From Streptomyces formicae (GTDB taxonomy: Bacteria; Actinomycetota; Actinomycetes; Streptomycetales; Streptomycetaceae): a stretch of DNA of 64,000 nucleotides. Position 1 is the first letter of the stretch. Every line of letters starts with the position of its first letter. The notes under the pieces are model-generated. The model saw nothing but the letters and a program-made list of their open reading frames with translations. It did not search any database and was not told where the DNA came from. The stretch lies in the NCBI RefSeq assembly GCF_002556545.1, contig NZ_CP022685.1, positions 2,542,001 to 2,606,000 of the forward strand, in the 5' to 3' direction. Shown in pieces: positions 7,733-17,416 of this stretch. Made by a program: the position numbers and the translations under genes.

Positions 7733-9367
7733 TCAGTGGTGGCCGTGGCCGCTCGTGATCTCCTTGTACTCCTCGGCGGTGGCCTTGGGGATCTGGTTGT
7801 CCTCCCCGTAGTAGCCCTTGGAGAGCTTGGCCCTGAGCTTCTCGGAGCCGGACACCTTGCGCTCGACGCCGTTCTCGTCGACCGTCGGGCCGATCTCGAG
7901 CGGCTGGTACTGCTCGTGCGCCGTGAGGGTGTGCAGCTGCTCCTGGCTGAGCGGCTCGTGGACCTCGATGAACTCACCGTGCGGCAGGCGCTTGATGATG
8001 CCGGACTCGCGCCCGTGCAGCACCTTGTCCTTGTCGCGCCGCTGGAGACCCATGCAGATCCGCTTGGTCACGATGAAGGCGATGACCGGTCCGACGAAGA
8101 AGAAGATCCGGACGAACCAGGTGATGGCGTTCAGCGACAGGTGGAAGTGCGTGGCCCACAGGTCGTTTCCACCACCCACCAGCATCACGAAGTACGCCGT
8201 GATCCAGGCGACACCGAAGGCCGTACGGGTCGGGGCGTTGCGCGGGCGGTCCAGGATGTGGTGCTCGCGCTTGTCCCCGGTGACCCAGGACTCGATGAAC
8301 GGGTAGACCGCGATGGCCACCAGGACCAGCGGGAAGACCGCCAGCGGGATCATCACGCCCAGGACGAGCGTGTGGCCCCAGGCGTTGATCTCCCAGCCCG
8401 GCATGACACGGATCAGACCCTCGGCGAAGCCCATGTACCAGTCGGGCTGGGCGCCGGTGGACACCTGGTCCGGGCGGTACGGGCCGAGGGCCCAGATCGG
8501 GTTGATCGAGGCGATCGCCGCGATGGCCGCGATGACACCGAAGACCAGGAAGAAGAAGCCTCCGGCCTTGGCCATGTAGACCGGGAGCAGCGGCATGCCG
8601 ACGACGTTCTTGTTGGTCTTCCCGGGGCCCGCGAACTGCGTGTGCTTGTGGTAGAAGACCAGGATCAGGTGCGCCACCATCAGGCCGAGCATGATGCCCG
8701 GCAGCAGCAGGATGTGCACCGAGTAGAACCGCGCCACGAAGTCGCCGCCCGGGAACTCCCCGCCGAACAGGAACATCGACAGATACGTGCCGATGACCGG
8801 GACGGACAGGATCGCGCCCTGCATGAAGCGGACACCGGTGCCGGAGAGCAGGTCGTCCGGGAGCGAGTAACCGGTGAAGCCGGTGAACATGCCGAGGACG
8901 AACAGCAGGAAGCCGAACAGCCAGTTGACCTCGCGGGGCTTGCGGAAGGCACCCGTGAAGAACACGCGCATCATGTGCACGAACATCGCCGCGAGGAAGA
9001 TCAGCGCCGCCCAGTGGTGGATCTGCCGGATCAGCAGACCACCGCGCACATCGAAGGAGATGTGCATGGTCGAGTTGAACGCCTCGGACATCAGCTGACC
9101 CTGGAGCGGGACGTAGCTGCCCGCGTACTCCACCTCGTTCATCGACGGGTGGAAGAACAGCGTCAGATACACACCCGTGAGGATGATGATGATGAAGCTG
9201 TACATGCAGATCTCGCCGAGCATGAAGGACCAGTGGTCCGGGAAGATCTTGCGCATGTTGGCCTTGGCCAGGGAGTAGATCCCCAGGCGGCCGTCGGCCC
9301 AGTCCGCCACCCGCTCACCGGCGGGCGCTTTCTGCCGATTGTCGTTCGAAGCAGTCGAGGTGCTCAT
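7733..9367 (-). CDS. qcrB: Cytochrome bc1 complex cytochrome b subunit
   Basis: A 544-residue membrane subunit of the menaquinol:cytochrome c reductase. It holds the haem-b ligand pairs in transmembrane helices (RQIHHWAALIF and FYSVHILLLPG regions) and the quinol-oxidation site region. The long C-terminal extension beyond eight helices, typical of actinobacterial QcrB, ends in charged residues. Start ATG 9367 (MSTSTASNDN) overlaps the qcrA stop (ATGA); a longer frame to 9829 lies inside qcrA. It is the last gene of the ctaE-qcrCAB operon and functions in a bc1-aa3 supercomplex. Confidence 0.97.
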   Translation of the reverse strand: MSTSTASNDNRQKAPAGERVADWADGRLGIYSLAKANMRKIFPDHWSFMLGEICMYSFIIIILTGVYLTLFFHPSMNEVEYAGSYVPLQGQLMSEAFNSTMHISFDVRGGLLIRQIHHWAALIFLAAMFVHMMRVFFTGAFRKPREVNWLFGFLLFVLGMFTGFTGYSLPDDLLSGTGVRFMQGAILSVPVIGTYLSMFLFGGEFPGGDFVARFYSVHILLLPGIMLGLMVAHLILVFYHKHTQFAGPGKTNKNVVGMPLLPVYMAKAGGFFFLVFGVIAAIAAIASINPIWALGPYRPDQVSTGAQPDWYMGFAEGLIRVMPGWEINAWGHTLVLGVMIPLAVFPLVLVAIAVYPFIESWVTGDKREHHILDRPRNAPTRTAFGVAWITAYFVMLVGGGNDLWATHFHLSLNAITWFVRIFFFVGPVIAFIVTKRICMGLQRRDKDKVLHGRESGIIKRLPHGEFIEVHEPLSQEQLHTLTAHEQYQPLEIGPTVDENGVERKVSGSEKLRAKLSKGYYGEDNQIPKATAEEYKEITSGHGHH

Positions 9368-10422
9368 CCGCGCTCCCAGAAGGCAGGACCGACGGGCTCT
9401 TCGAAGTCGCCGAGCGCCTCGAGGTAGCCCTCCTCGTTCACACCGATGCGCAGCTGCGGCAGGGCGTGACCGGCCGGGCCGAAGATCACTCGGGCACCGT
9501 CGGAGAGGTCGAAGGTGGACTGGTGGCACGGGCAGAGGACGTGGTGCGTCTGCTGCTCGTACAGGGAGATCGGGCAGCCCACGTGGGTGCAGATCTTGGA
9601 GTACGCCACGACGCCCTCGTGCGACCACTCCAGCTCGCGCTTGTCCTTGATGTTCTCCGGCTGGATCCGGACGATCATCAGGGCGGCCTTGGCGATCTGG
9701 GTCTGGAAGTCGTGGTCGTGCTCCGACATGCCCTCGGGCATCGCGAACGTCAGCGAACCGACCTGCACGTCCGAGGGACGCAGCGGCTCGTGCGTGTTCA
9801 TGTTCACGAGCATCTTGCCCTTGGCCCACTTGGTGTGCCGGAGCTTGTCCTCCGGCAGCGGACCGAGGTCGCGCAGCAGGACGACACCGGAGAGCGGGAC
9901 CAGGGCGAGCGCGCCGAACATCGTGTTGCGGATCAGCTTGCGCCGGCCGAACTGCGACTCCTCGGCACCGGCCTTGAAGTCGGCCATGACCTTGGCCTTG
10001 ACCTCGGGCTCGGCCGCGATGGCGTGCCGCTCGTCGGCGATCTCCACGTCGGACATCAGGGTGCGGGCCCAGTGGACCGCGCCCGCGCCGATGCAGAACA
10101 GCGCCACGCCCAGCGTCATGCCCAGGGCGAAGTTGAGGCCGCTGATGTGACCGATCGGCCAGATGTAGACGCTCTTGTCGGCCGGGATGGCCACGAACGA
10201 GGCGATGAAGCCGACCGTCGCCAGCATGGACAGCGTGAACATGAACGCGATCGCGCGCTCGGAACGCTTGGCGGCCCGCTCGTCGATGTCCTGGACACGG
10301 TGCTCGTGGGGCGGAAGGCCCGGGTCGGCGAACGGGTTCTCGTCCGCGACCGCCACCGAGCCGTGCTCGGTGTCCTGCGCGCTGGGCAGGTTCTTCTCTT
10401 CTGGAATCTCTTGGCTACTCAT
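9364..10422 (-). CDS. qcrA: Rieske iron-sulfur subunit of the bc1 complex
   Basis: A 352-residue protein with the two Rieske [2Fe-2S] motifs CTHVGC and CPCHQS near the C-terminus. The N-terminal part has three hydrophobic helices, the actinobacterial form of QcrA; other bacteria have one. Start ATG 10422 (MSSQEIPEE) overlaps the qcrC stop. Another ATG 12 codons upstream lies inside qcrC. It transfers electrons from menaquinol at the Qo site to cytochrome cc. Confidence 0.96.
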   Translation of the reverse strand: MSSQEIPEEKNLPSAQDTEHGSVAVADENPFADPGLPPHEHRVQDIDERAAKRSERAIAFMFTLSMLATVGFIASFVAIPADKSVYIWPIGHISGLNFALGMTLGVALFCIGAGAVHWARTLMSDVEIADERHAIAAEPEVKAKVMADFKAGAEESQFGRRKLIRNTMFGALALVPLSGVVLLRDLGPLPEDKLRHTKWAKGKMLVNMNTHEPLRPSDVQVGSLTFAMPEGMSEHDHDFQTQIAKAALMIVRIQPENIKDKRELEWSHEGVVAYSKICTHVGCPISLYEQQTHHVLCPCHQSTFDLSDGARVIFGPAGHALPQLRIGVNEEGYLEALGDFEEPVGPAFWERG

Positions 10423-11228
10423 GACTTCTTGGCCTTTGCGGTCCGAGCGGCGACCCACACGGCGACCGCGATCAGCGAGCCGAGACCGAAGATCCAGCCG
10501 AACAGGCCTTCACTGACCGGACCCAGACCACCCAGCTTGAGACCGCCAGGGCTCTCGGTCTTCTCGCTGTTGACCGCGTCGAGGTACGCGATGATCTCCT
10601 TCTTCTCCTTCTCCGGCATCGTCGTGTCGGGGAAGGACGGCATGTTCTGCGGACCGGTCTGCATGGCCTCGTAGACGTGCTTCGGGGAGACATCATCCAG
10701 CGGAGGCGCGAACTTGCCGTGCGTCAACGCGCCACCTTCACCGGTGAAGTTGTGGCACTGGGCACAGTTGGTGCGGAACAGCTCGCCACCCTTGGCGATG
10801 TCCGCCCCGTCCGGGCTGTACTGCTTCTCGGTCGGGACCGAGGGACCGGCGCCCAGCGACGAGATGTACGCCGCGAGCTGGTCGATCTGGGCCTGGTTGT
10901 AGATGACCTTCTTCTTGGGCGCCTGGGCGCTCTGCTGCTGGAGCGGCATGCGGCCGGTGCCGACCTGGAAGTCGACGGCGGCGGCGCCCACGCCCACCAG
11001 GCTCGGACCGTCGGAGGAGCCCTGACCGCCGGTTCCGTGGCAGCTGGAGCAGCCCACGGCGTAGAGCTTCTTGCCCTCGTCGATGGCGAGGGACTGGGCG
11101 GTGTCATCGGCCTGTGCCCTGTCCGCCGGCGCGAACGCGGCGTACAGCCCCCCGGTGGCCGCCAGCGCGAGGAGTAGGACGACGACCGCCGCCAGCGGAT
11201 GGCGTCGTCGTGCGGAGAGCTTTTTCAC
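10419..11228 (-). CDS. qcrC: Dihaem cytochrome c subunit of the bc1 complex
   Basis: A 269-residue cytochrome cc. It has a positively charged N-terminus with a signal/anchor helix (about residues 10-32), two CXXCH haem sites, CSSCH at 60-64 and CAQCH at 155-159, and a C-terminal anchor helix (GLFGWIFGLGSLIAVAVWVA). In actinobacteria this dihaem subunit replaces soluble cytochrome c and passes electrons directly to oxidase CuA. It overlaps qcrA by four bases and follows ctaE by 75 bases. Confidence 0.97.
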   Translation of the reverse strand: MKKLSARRRHPLAAVVVLLLALAATGGLYAAFAPADRAQADDTAQSLAIDEGKKLYAVGCSSCHGTGGQGSSDGPSLVGVGAAAVDFQVGTGRMPLQQQSAQAPKKKVIYNQAQIDQLAAYISSLGAGPSVPTEKQYSPDGADIAKGGELFRTNCAQCHNFTGEGGALTHGKFAPPLDDVSPKHVYEAMQTGPQNMPSFPDTTMPEKEKKEIIAYLDAVNSEKTESPGGLKLGGLGPVSEGLFGWIFGLGSLIAVAVWVAARTAKAKKS

Positions 11229-11303
11229 GGATTACCCCGGTGTCAGGATCTTCTGCGTCGATGCTTCTGGAATGTTCGGTACGTCGCGTCGGCGACTCGC
11301 CGA

Positions 11304-11924
11304 TTACTTGATCATGTAGATCGTGGCGAAGAGGCCGATCCAGACCACATCGACGAAGTGCCAGTAGTAGGACACGACGATGGCTGCGGTCGCCTGTTCA
11401 TGGGTGAACCTCCTGGCCGCGTAGGTGCGGCCGAGGACCAGCAGGAAGGCGATCAGGCCGCCTGTCACATGCAGTCCGTGGAAGCCGGTGGTCAGGTAGA
11501 AGACCGAGCCGTACGGGTCCGACGAGAGCGAGAGGCCCTCGTGCTTGACCAGCTCGGTGTATTCGTACACCTGACCGCCGATGAAGATCGCACCCATGAT
11601 GAAGGTGACGATGAACCACATCCGGAGCTTCTTCACGTCACCACGCTCAGCGGCGAACACGCCTAGCTGACACGTGAGGGAAGAGAGCACCAGGATGGTG
11701 GTGTTCGTCGCCGAGAACGGGAAGTTCAGGGCCGAAGCCATTTCCTTCCAGTGATCAGGACCTGTCACCGATCGCAGGGTGAAGTACATCGCGAAGAGGG
11801 CCGCGAAGAACATCAGCTCGGAACTCAACCAGATGATGGTTCCGACGCTGGTGAGGTTCGGTCGATTGACCGGCGGGTGCGCGTGCCCGGTATCTACTGT
11901 CGTTGCTGTCGCCACGACCGACAT
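11304..11924 (-). CDS. ctaE: Cytochrome c oxidase subunit III
   Basis: A 206-residue integral membrane protein with five or more helices and the subunit III landmarks [37 protein letters not shown] and the C-terminal [21 protein letters not shown]. It lacks the first two helices of mitochondrial subunit III, as usual in actinobacteria. It leads the operon with qcrCAB. The ATG has no Shine-Dalgarno sequence upstream and lies inside a perfect 21-base palindrome, so leaderless translation or start-site control is possible. Confidence 0.96.
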   Translation of the reverse strand: MSVVATATTVDTGHAHPPVNRPNLTSVGTIIWLSSELMFFAALFAMYFTLRSVTGPDHWKEMASALNFPFSATNTTILVLSSLTCQLGVFAAERGDVKKLRMWFIVTFIMGAIFIGGQVYEYTELVKHEGLSLSSDPYGSVFYLTTGFHGLHVTGGLIAFLLVLGRTYAARRFTHEQATAAIVVSYYWHFVDVVWIGLFATIYMIK

Positions 11925-11935
11925 TATGTCGGTCG
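11915..11935. promoter_or_regulatory. Perfect 21-bp palindrome over the ctaE start codon
   Basis: Arms 11915-11924 and 11926-11935 are perfect ten-base inverted repeats around one base. The ctaE ATG (complement of 11922-11924) is part of the left arm. It could be an operator at the respiratory operon or an RNA hairpin that masks the start codon. No known regulator site was recognised. Confidence 0.55.
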
Positions 11936-12105
11936 CTTATCTCGCTCTCACCCCGGGGGGTGCCGTTCGGAGTGTCTGCGGGGTGTGTCCTGCCCGGATG
12001 GCCCATCGGAGGGCCGTGCGAACCGCTGTTGACGGGGTGTCGGGAGGAGTAGCATCCGCGCATCGGTTCCCGTCCCATGACGCAGCTCGACGTATCGGAG
12101 GAACA

Positions 12106-12507
12106 ATGCAGCCGACCGCCACGGTGCTGGTCTACAGCGACAACGCGAGCACCCGCGAGCAAGTCCGGTTGGCCACCGGACGCAGGCCGGCGACGGACGT
12201 TCCCGAGGTCGAGTTCGTCGAGTGCGCCACGCCCGCGGCCGTGCTCAAGGAGCTGGACCGGGGCGGCATCGACGTCTGTGTGCTCGACGGCGAGGCCAGG
12301 CCCGCGGGCGGCATGGGCGTGTGCCGCCAGATCAAGGACGAGATCTTCCGGGCCCCGCCCACGCTGCTGCTCATCGGGCGCCCGCAGGACGCCTGGCTCG
12401 CCACCTGGAGCCGCGCGGAAGCGGCGGTGACCCTTCCGGTCGAGCCCGTGGAGTTCGCGGCCGCCCTGGCCGCCCTGCTGCGCACCAGGCTCGCCGTCGA
12501 GGCCTGA
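12106..12507 (+). CDS. Degenerate receiver-like protein
   Basis: A 133-residue single-domain protein resembling a response-regulator receiver. The N-terminal strand is VLVYSDN, where receivers have an acidic pair; an Asp is kept in VCVLDGEARPAGG (the phosphoacceptor position); but the conserved Lys-Pro near the end reads LPVEP. No output domain follows. ATG 12106 is preceded by GGAGG at a good distance; a longer open frame upstream overlaps ctaE and is not supported. It is divergent from ctaE. It may work without phosphorylation, by protein contact; its partner is unknown. Confidence 0.82.
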   Translation: MQPTATVLVYSDNASTREQVRLATGRRPATDVPEVEFVECATPAAVLKELDRGGIDVCVLDGEARPAGGMGVCRQIKDEIFRAPPTLLLIGRPQDAWLATWSRAEAAVTLPVEPVEFAAALAALLRTRLAVEA

Positions 12508-12516
12508 ACCACCCGG

Positions 12517-12582
12517 CCGCCGGGGCCAGGCCCCGGCGGTCCGATCACGGCAGAGGGCCCCGCGCCGTCGCGCGGGGCCCTC
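12517..12582. terminator. Tandem hairpins between convergent genes
   Basis: Two hairpins lie between the receiver-like gene and the convergent transpeptidase gene. The first has 11-base arms, 12517-12527 and 12529-12539. The second has 12-base arms, 12553-12564 and 12571-12582. Each could terminate transcription on either strand. Confidence 0.7.
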
Positions 12583-12602
12583 CGTGCTGTTCTGCGGCGC
12601 CG

Positions 12603-13850
12603 CTAGACCTCCGGCCGCAGTCGGGCCGCGTCGACCGCCGCCGGGCCCTCCTTGGTGCCGCTCAGGAGCGCGCTGCCCGCGCGCCACTTCTTCCAGCCGA
12701 GGTTCCAGTCGCCGAAGCCGTTGCCGAACGGATCCATGTCCTCGCCGTAGCTGTTGACGACCGAGACGATGTCGCCCTGGCGCACGGTCTCGTAGAACCA
12801 GGCGGCGTTCCCGGTGCTCATGCCCGTGCAGCCGTGGCTGGTGTTGTCGTAGCCCTGGGAGCCCACGGACCAGGGCGCGGCGTGGACATATTCACCTGAA
12901 TCAGTGACGCGGGTCGCGTAGTAGACCTGCTTGTCGTAGAAGTCCGAGGCGCCGATGCTGGCGCTCGTCATGCGGACGACGTACTCCTTGCCCAGGACCA
13001 CCTTGACGCCGTTGCGGGTGGAGTAGCCGGGCTTCCCGGTCGTGACGGGGATGGAGTTGATCTCCTCGCCGTTGCGGTAGACCGTCATCCAGTGCGACGA
13101 GGCGTCCGTCACGGCGACGATCTTGTCGCCCGTGGTCAGCTTCAGCGGCTTGGCCTCGCCGCCCCACAGCTTGTCGTTGACCTTGATGCCCTCGAGGTTG
13201 CTGGAGACGTTGATGGTCGCGTTGGCGGGCCAGTACTCCTTCGGGCGGTAGTGCAGCGTCTCGCTGTCCACCCAGTACCAGGACCCCTCCGTGGAGGGCA
13301 TCGACTGGACCCGCAGGGCGCGTTCGACGATCGCCCTGGCCTCCTTGCCCTTCACCGGGGCGCTGAGCTTGGCCGTGACGGGCTGGCCTACGCCGTACTT
13401 GCCCGCGTCGGGGCCGAAGGTGACCTTCAGCTGCTTCTTCTTGGCGGCCTCGGTGGTGTCGAAGGCCATGACCTTGCGGCCCGGCGACCCCTCCTCGTCC
13501 TCGGTGCTCACCCGTACCGAGTAGTGGGCGCCCGCGGCCAGCGGCGCGGTGCTGTGCCAGCGGGCGCCGTCGGCGGAGAGCTCGCCCGCCACGTACCGCC
13601 CCAGCTCGTCGGTGGCCGTCACGTCGGTGATGCGCCCGTCCTCGCCCTGGGCGGTCACCTCCAGGGGCTTGTCCGGATCCGCCTTCTGGCTGCCCACGGG
13701 GCCGTTGAAGGCGATCTGGCCGGCCGCGTCGTACGGCTTCGCCGAGAGCGGGTGGCCGTCGGAGCTGCCGCATGCCGTGGCCCCCGCACCGAGGGCGGCC
13801 ACCAGCATCGTGCAGCTCAGGACCGTGCGGATTCGCGGTGAGTGGCTCAT
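12603..13850 (-). CDS. L,D-transpeptidase lipoprotein (YkuD, Ig-like domains)
   Basis: A 415-residue exported protein. The N-terminal signal ends near the Cys of GAGATACGSS, a somewhat weak lipobox, so lipid anchoring is likely but not certain. Two Ig-like domains follow (about 50-250), then a YkuD catalytic domain with VTDASSHWMTVYRNG and the active-site SHGCTGMS. This is the architecture of mycobacterial LdtMt2-type enzymes, which make 3-3 cross-links in peptidoglycan. The start ATG 13850 was chosen because the signal peptide follows directly. It sits between the two oxidase gene groups on the same strand but is separated from ctaF by a terminator. Confidence 0.93.
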   Translation of the reverse strand: MSHSPRIRTVLSCTMLVAALGAGATACGSSDGHPLSAKPYDAAGQIAFNGPVGSQKADPDKPLEVTAQGEDGRITDVTATDELGRYVAGELSADGARWHSTAPLAAGAHYSVRVSTEDEEGSPGRKVMAFDTTEAAKKKQLKVTFGPDAGKYGVGQPVTAKLSAPVKGKEARAIVERALRVQSMPSTEGSWYWVDSETLHYRPKEYWPANATINVSSNLEGIKVNDKLWGGEAKPLKLTTGDKIVAVTDASSHWMTVYRNGEEINSIPVTTGKPGYSTRNGVKVVLGKEYVVRMTSASIGASDFYDKQVYYATRVTDSGEYVHAAPWSVGSQGYDNTSHGCTGMSTGNAAWFYETVRQGDIVSVVNSYGEDMDPFGNGFGDWNLGWKKWRAGSALLSGTKEGPAAVDAARLRPEV

Positions 13851-13922
13851 AAAACACACGGTATGAAGGTTGGTCAGGTCCGGCGCGGCGAGTGACCCGT
13901 CCGAGGGTCCCCCGTACGCGCG

Positions 13923-13958
13923 AGGGCCCGGACGCTCCTCGCGGAGTGTCCGGGCCCT
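13923..13958 (-). terminator. Terminator of the ctaCDF operon
   Basis: Sixteen-base arms 13923-13938 and 13943-13958 with one G:T pair and loop TCGC lie just beyond the ctaF stop on the minus strand. Confidence 0.75.
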
Positions 13959-13984
13959 TGCGGTGCGGTGCGGGAACTACAGAC

Positions 13985-14383
13985 TCACTGGGTCTGGTTC
14001 TCGCCGCGGTAGTACTCGAACACCCAGCCCCACAGGCCGATCAGGATGATCGGGGCCGAGAAGTACAGCAGCCACCAGCCGAAGACGACGCCCATGAAGG
14101 CGAGCGCGCCACCGACGGCCAGCGAGAGCGGCTGCCAGCTGTGCGGGCTGAAGAAGCCCACCTCGCCGGCCTCGTCCGCGACGTCGGCCTCCGTGTTGTC
14201 CTGTGCGGCCGCGTCGACCCGCCGGGCCGTGAAGGCCAGGTAGTAGCCGATCATGATGCACAGACCGAAGGCCAGGAAGAGCGCCGTGGTACCGGCGGGC
14301 TCCTTCGACCACACGCCATAGACGATCGCCATGGCGAGGACGAAGACGCTCAGCCAGATGAACATCTTGCCCTGGATCTTCAC
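13985..14383 (-). CDS. ctaF: Cytochrome c oxidase subunit IV
   Basis: A 132-residue small membrane protein with four predicted helices: [20 protein letters not shown], a second after EPAGTT, and a C-terminal pair around [17 protein letters not shown]. This is the actinobacterial oxidase subunit IV. It starts with GTG 14383, overlapping the ctaD stop by four bases, so it is translationally coupled to the catalytic subunit. It is thought to help assembly of the aa3 oxidase; it binds no metal of its own. Confidence 0.93.
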   Translation of the reverse strand: MKIQGKMFIWLSVFVLAMAIVYGVWSKEPAGTTALFLAFGLCIMIGYYLAFTARRVDAAAQDNTEADVADEAGEVGFFSPHSWQPLSLAVGGALAFMGVVFGWWLLYFSAPIILIGLWGWVFEYYRGENQTQ

Positions 14384-16116
14384 TTGCCGGCCTCCTTGGT
14401 GCCCGCGAGCGCCTTGTCACCGTGACCGGCGTTCTCGAGCTGGTCGAGCGCGGCGATCTCGGGGTGGTGCAGGTCGAATGCCGGGGATTCACTGCGAATG
14501 CGCGGCAGGGTGAGGAAGTTGTGCCGCGGCGGCGGGCAGGACGTCGCCCACTCGAGCGAACGGCCGTAGCCCCACGGGTCGTCGACCTCGACCTTCTTGC
14601 CGTACTTGGCGGTCTTCCAGATGTTGTAGAAGAACGGCAGGATCGACAGGCCGAGCACGAACGAACAGATCGTCGAGATCGTGTTCAGCGCGGTGAAGCC
14701 GTCGGCGGCGAGGTAGTCCGCGTACCGACGCGGCATGCCCTCGGCGCCCAGCCAGTGCTGCACCAGGAACGTGCCGTGGAAGCCCACGAACAGCGTCCAG
14801 AACGTGATCTTGCCAAGGCGCTCGTCGAGCATCTTGCCGGTGAACTTCGGCCACCAGAAGTGGAAGCCGGAGAACATCGCGAACACCACGGTGCCGAACA
14901 CCACGTAGTGGAAGTGCGCCACCACGAAGTACGAGTCGGAGACGTGGAAGTCCATCGGCGGCGAGGCCAGGATGACGCCCGTCAGACCACCGAAGGTGAA
15001 GGTGATCAGGAAGCCGACCGCCCACAGCATCGGGGTCTCGAAGGACAAGGACCCCTTCCACATCGTTCCGATCCAGTTGAAGAACTTCACGCCCGTTGGC
15101 ACGGCGATCAGGAACGTCATGAAGGAGAAGAACGGTAGGAGCACGCCGCCCGTGACGTACATGTGGTGGGCCCACACCGTCACCGAGAGACCGGCGATCG
15201 CGATGGTCGCGCCGATCAGACCCATGTAGCCGAACATCGGCTTGCGGGAGAAGACCGGAATGACCTCGGAAATGATGCCGAAGAACGGCAACGCGATGAT
15301 GTACACCTCTGGATGGCCGAAGAACCAGAAGAGGTGTTGCCATAGCAAGGCGCCGCCGTTGGCCGCGTCGAAGACATGGGCACCGAATTTACGGTCCGCC
15401 TCCAGGGCGAACAGCGCGGCGGCCAGGACCGGGAAGGCCAGCAGGACCAGGACGGCGGTCAGCAGGACGTTCCACACGAAGATGGGCATCCGGAACATCG
15501 TCATGCCGGGCGCGCGCATGCAGATGATCGTGGTGATGAAGTTGACCGAGCCGAGGATCGTGCCGAAGCCGGAGAAGGCCAGACCCATGATCCACATGTC
15601 CGCGCCGATGCCCGGCGAGCGGACCGCGTCCGACAGCGGGCTGTAGGCGAACCAGCCGAAGTCGGCCGCACCCTGCGGGGTGAGGAAACCGCCGACGGCG
15701 ATCAGCGAGCCGAACAGGTACAGCCAGTAGGCGAACATGTTCAGTCGCGGGAAGGCGACGTCGGGGGCGCCGATCTGCAGCGGCATGATCCAGTTCGCGA
15801 AGCCCGCGAACAGCGGCGTCGCGAACATCAGCAGCATGATCGTGCCGTGCATCGTGAACGCCTGGTTGAACTGCTCGTTCGACATGATCTGCGTGCCGGG
15901 ACGGGCCAGTTCGGCGCGCATGAAGAGCGCCATCAGACCGCCGATGCAGAAGAACGCGAACGACGTGACCAGGTACATCGTGCCGATGGTCTTGTGGTCG
16001 GTGGTGGTGAGCCACTTGATGACCACGTTGCCCGGCTGCTTGCGCCGTACCGGCAGCTCGTTCTCGTACGAGTCCTCTGCTGCCGCGGCACCCTGGGGTT
16101 CGTTGAGGATGCTCAC
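14380..16116 (-). CDS. ctaD: Cytochrome c oxidase subunit I
   Basis: A 578-residue catalytic subunit of aa3-type oxidase with twelve helices. Seen are the low-spin haem ligand region [12 protein letters not shown], the CuB/Tyr segment [18 protein letters not shown], the HH pair in [10 protein letters not shown], and the second haem pair in [14 protein letters not shown] 16116 (VSILNEPQG) overlaps the ctaC stop; the longer frame to 16290 lies inside ctaC. Operon ctaC-ctaD-ctaF. The enzyme reduces O2 to water and pumps protons. Confidence 0.97.
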   Translation of the reverse strand: MSILNEPQGAAAAEDSYENELPVRRKQPGNVVIKWLTTTDHKTIGTMYLVTSFAFFCIGGLMALFMRAELARPGTQIMSNEQFNQAFTMHGTIMLLMFATPLFAGFANWIMPLQIGAPDVAFPRLNMFAYWLYLFGSLIAVGGFLTPQGAADFGWFAYSPLSDAVRSPGIGADMWIMGLAFSGFGTILGSVNFITTIICMRAPGMTMFRMPIFVWNVLLTAVLVLLAFPVLAAALFALEADRKFGAHVFDAANGGALLWQHLFWFFGHPEVYIIALPFFGIISEVIPVFSRKPMFGYMGLIGATIAIAGLSVTVWAHHMYVTGGVLLPFFSFMTFLIAVPTGVKFFNWIGTMWKGSLSFETPMLWAVGFLITFTFGGLTGVILASPPMDFHVSDSYFVVAHFHYVVFGTVVFAMFSGFHFWWPKFTGKMLDERLGKITFWTLFVGFHGTFLVQHWLGAEGMPRRYADYLAADGFTALNTISTICSFVLGLSILPFFYNIWKTAKYGKKVEVDDPWGYGRSLEWATSCPPPRHNFLTLPRIRSESPAFDLHHPEIAALDQLENAGHGDKALAGTKEAGK

Positions 16117-17072
16117 AGGTTGTTCGTCTCCCGGTTCTTCTCGTGGCCCGTCTGCTCGATGCCGGCCGGGATGTAACCGGTCTGGTTCTTCTTCACGAGC
16201 TCTTCCAGGTGCTTCTGGTAGCGCTCGGGAGAGACGACCTTGACGTTGAAGAGCATCCGGGAGTGGTCGACGCCGCAGAGCTCGGCGCACTTGCCCATGA
16301 AGGTGCCCTCCTTGTTCGGAGTCACCTCGAAGGCGTTGGTGTGGCCCGGGATGACGTCCTGCTTCATGAGGAACGGCACCACCCAGAAGGAGTGGATGAC
16401 GTCACGCGAAGTGAGGACGAAGCGAACCTTCTCGCCCTTGGGGAGCCACAGGGTCGGGCCGGGGTTGCCGTTCTGGGGGTTCCGCTCGCCGGGCGTGCCG
16501 ACCTCGTAGACACCACCGGCGTTGGCCGGGAAGTCCTTGCGGAAACGCTCCGGAATGGCGTCCAGGTCCTTGGACTTCTTGGCGTCGCCCTCGGAACCCT
16601 TCACGTTCTCGACGTAGTTGAAGCCCCAGCTCCACTGGTAGCCGACCACGTTGATCGTGTGGGCCGGCTTGTCGTCGAGAGCGAGGAGCTTCGACTCGTC
16701 ACGTGCCGTGAAGTAGAACAGCACGGAGACGATGACGAGGGGGACGACCGTGTACAGCGCCTCGATGGGCATGTTGTAACGCGTCTGCAGAGGTACTTCC
16801 ACCTTGGTGCGGCTGCGCCGGTGGAAGATGACGCTCCACAGGATCAGGCCCCAGACCAGCACGCCCGTGGCGAGCGCTGCCGCCCACGAGCCCTGCCAGA
16901 GGGAGAGAATCCGCGGAGCCTCTTCCGTTACCGGGGTGGGCATTCCAAGGCGGGGGAAATCCTTGTATGTGCAACCTGTGGCGGTCGCCAGGATCAGGCC
17001 CGCAGTCAGCACCTGCGGCAGCTTCCGCCGCATCGGGCGCCGCGACGAGCGGTCGGAGCCGTTGGGACTCAC
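16113..17072 (-). CDS. ctaC: Cytochrome c oxidase subunit II (CuA)
   Basis: A 319-residue protein with a lipoprotein signal ([11 protein letters not shown]), two membrane helices (about 60-130) and a periplasmic cupredoxin domain. The CuA site is seen as HSFWVVPF, then [12 protein letters not shown], with both Cys, His and Met ligands. It receives electrons from QcrC. The start GTG at 17072 gives a plausible charged N-terminus before the signal helix; an ATG 13 codons in (MRRKLPQ) is a possible alternative. First gene of the ctaCDF operon. Confidence 0.96.
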   Translation of the reverse strand: MSPNGSDRSSRRPMRRKLPQVLTAGLILATATGCTYKDFPRLGMPTPVTEEAPRILSLWQGSWAAALATGVLVWGLILWSVIFHRRSRTKVEVPLQTRYNMPIEALYTVVPLVIVSVLFYFTARDESKLLALDDKPAHTINVVGYQWSWGFNYVENVKGSEGDAKKSKDLDAIPERFRKDFPANAGGVYEVGTPGERNPQNGNPGPTLWLPKGEKVRFVLTSRDVIHSFWVVPFLMKQDVIPGHTNAFEVTPNKEGTFMGKCAELCGVDHSRMLFNVKVVSPERYQKHLEELVKKNQTGYIPAGIEQTGHEKNRETNNL

Positions 17073-17416
17073 GTAGCGCCTTCCCGAGAGTCTCGCCCGC
17101 GCTGTCGGCTGCGGCCTTCTCGCTGGTCGGTCGCCGCCCTGCTGCGGGCAGGGGTTTGGATGTTTATGCGGACCAAACCCTACTGGACGCTATTTGGGGT
17201 CGCGCGGGGAGGGTGCCTAACGCGCCGCGGGTCACTCCGAAGGGTGGGCGCCGCGCCGTCGGCGGCTTTCTGACGGGGGGTCGGAACGCCCAGTGACTCG
17301 GCGGGGTCTCCCGGTTCGCGACCGCACGTCCGTCGTGGCTTGTCGCGCAGTTCCCCGCGCCCCTAAGGGACGCCCCGTCGGGGCGCTCCCTCCAGTTGAC
17401 GTCTTAGCGTGGGGGC
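17073..17416. other. Divergent intergenic region ctaC / desulfurase-TusA
   Basis: 344 bases without a gene. It must hold the ctaC promoter (minus) and that of the plus-strand desulfurase. It contains one copy of the dispersed repeat at 17344-17369, followed by the short hairpin 17371-17385. An AT-richer patch around 17160-17200 is the best place for the ctaC promoter, but I cannot define -35 and -10 boxes with confidence. Confidence 0.5.
17344..17369 (+). repeat. Dispersed repeat copy
   Basis: Contains the core gcgcagttccccgcgcccct followed by aaggg. It lies in the gap before the desulfurase-TusA gene. Confidence 0.9.
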
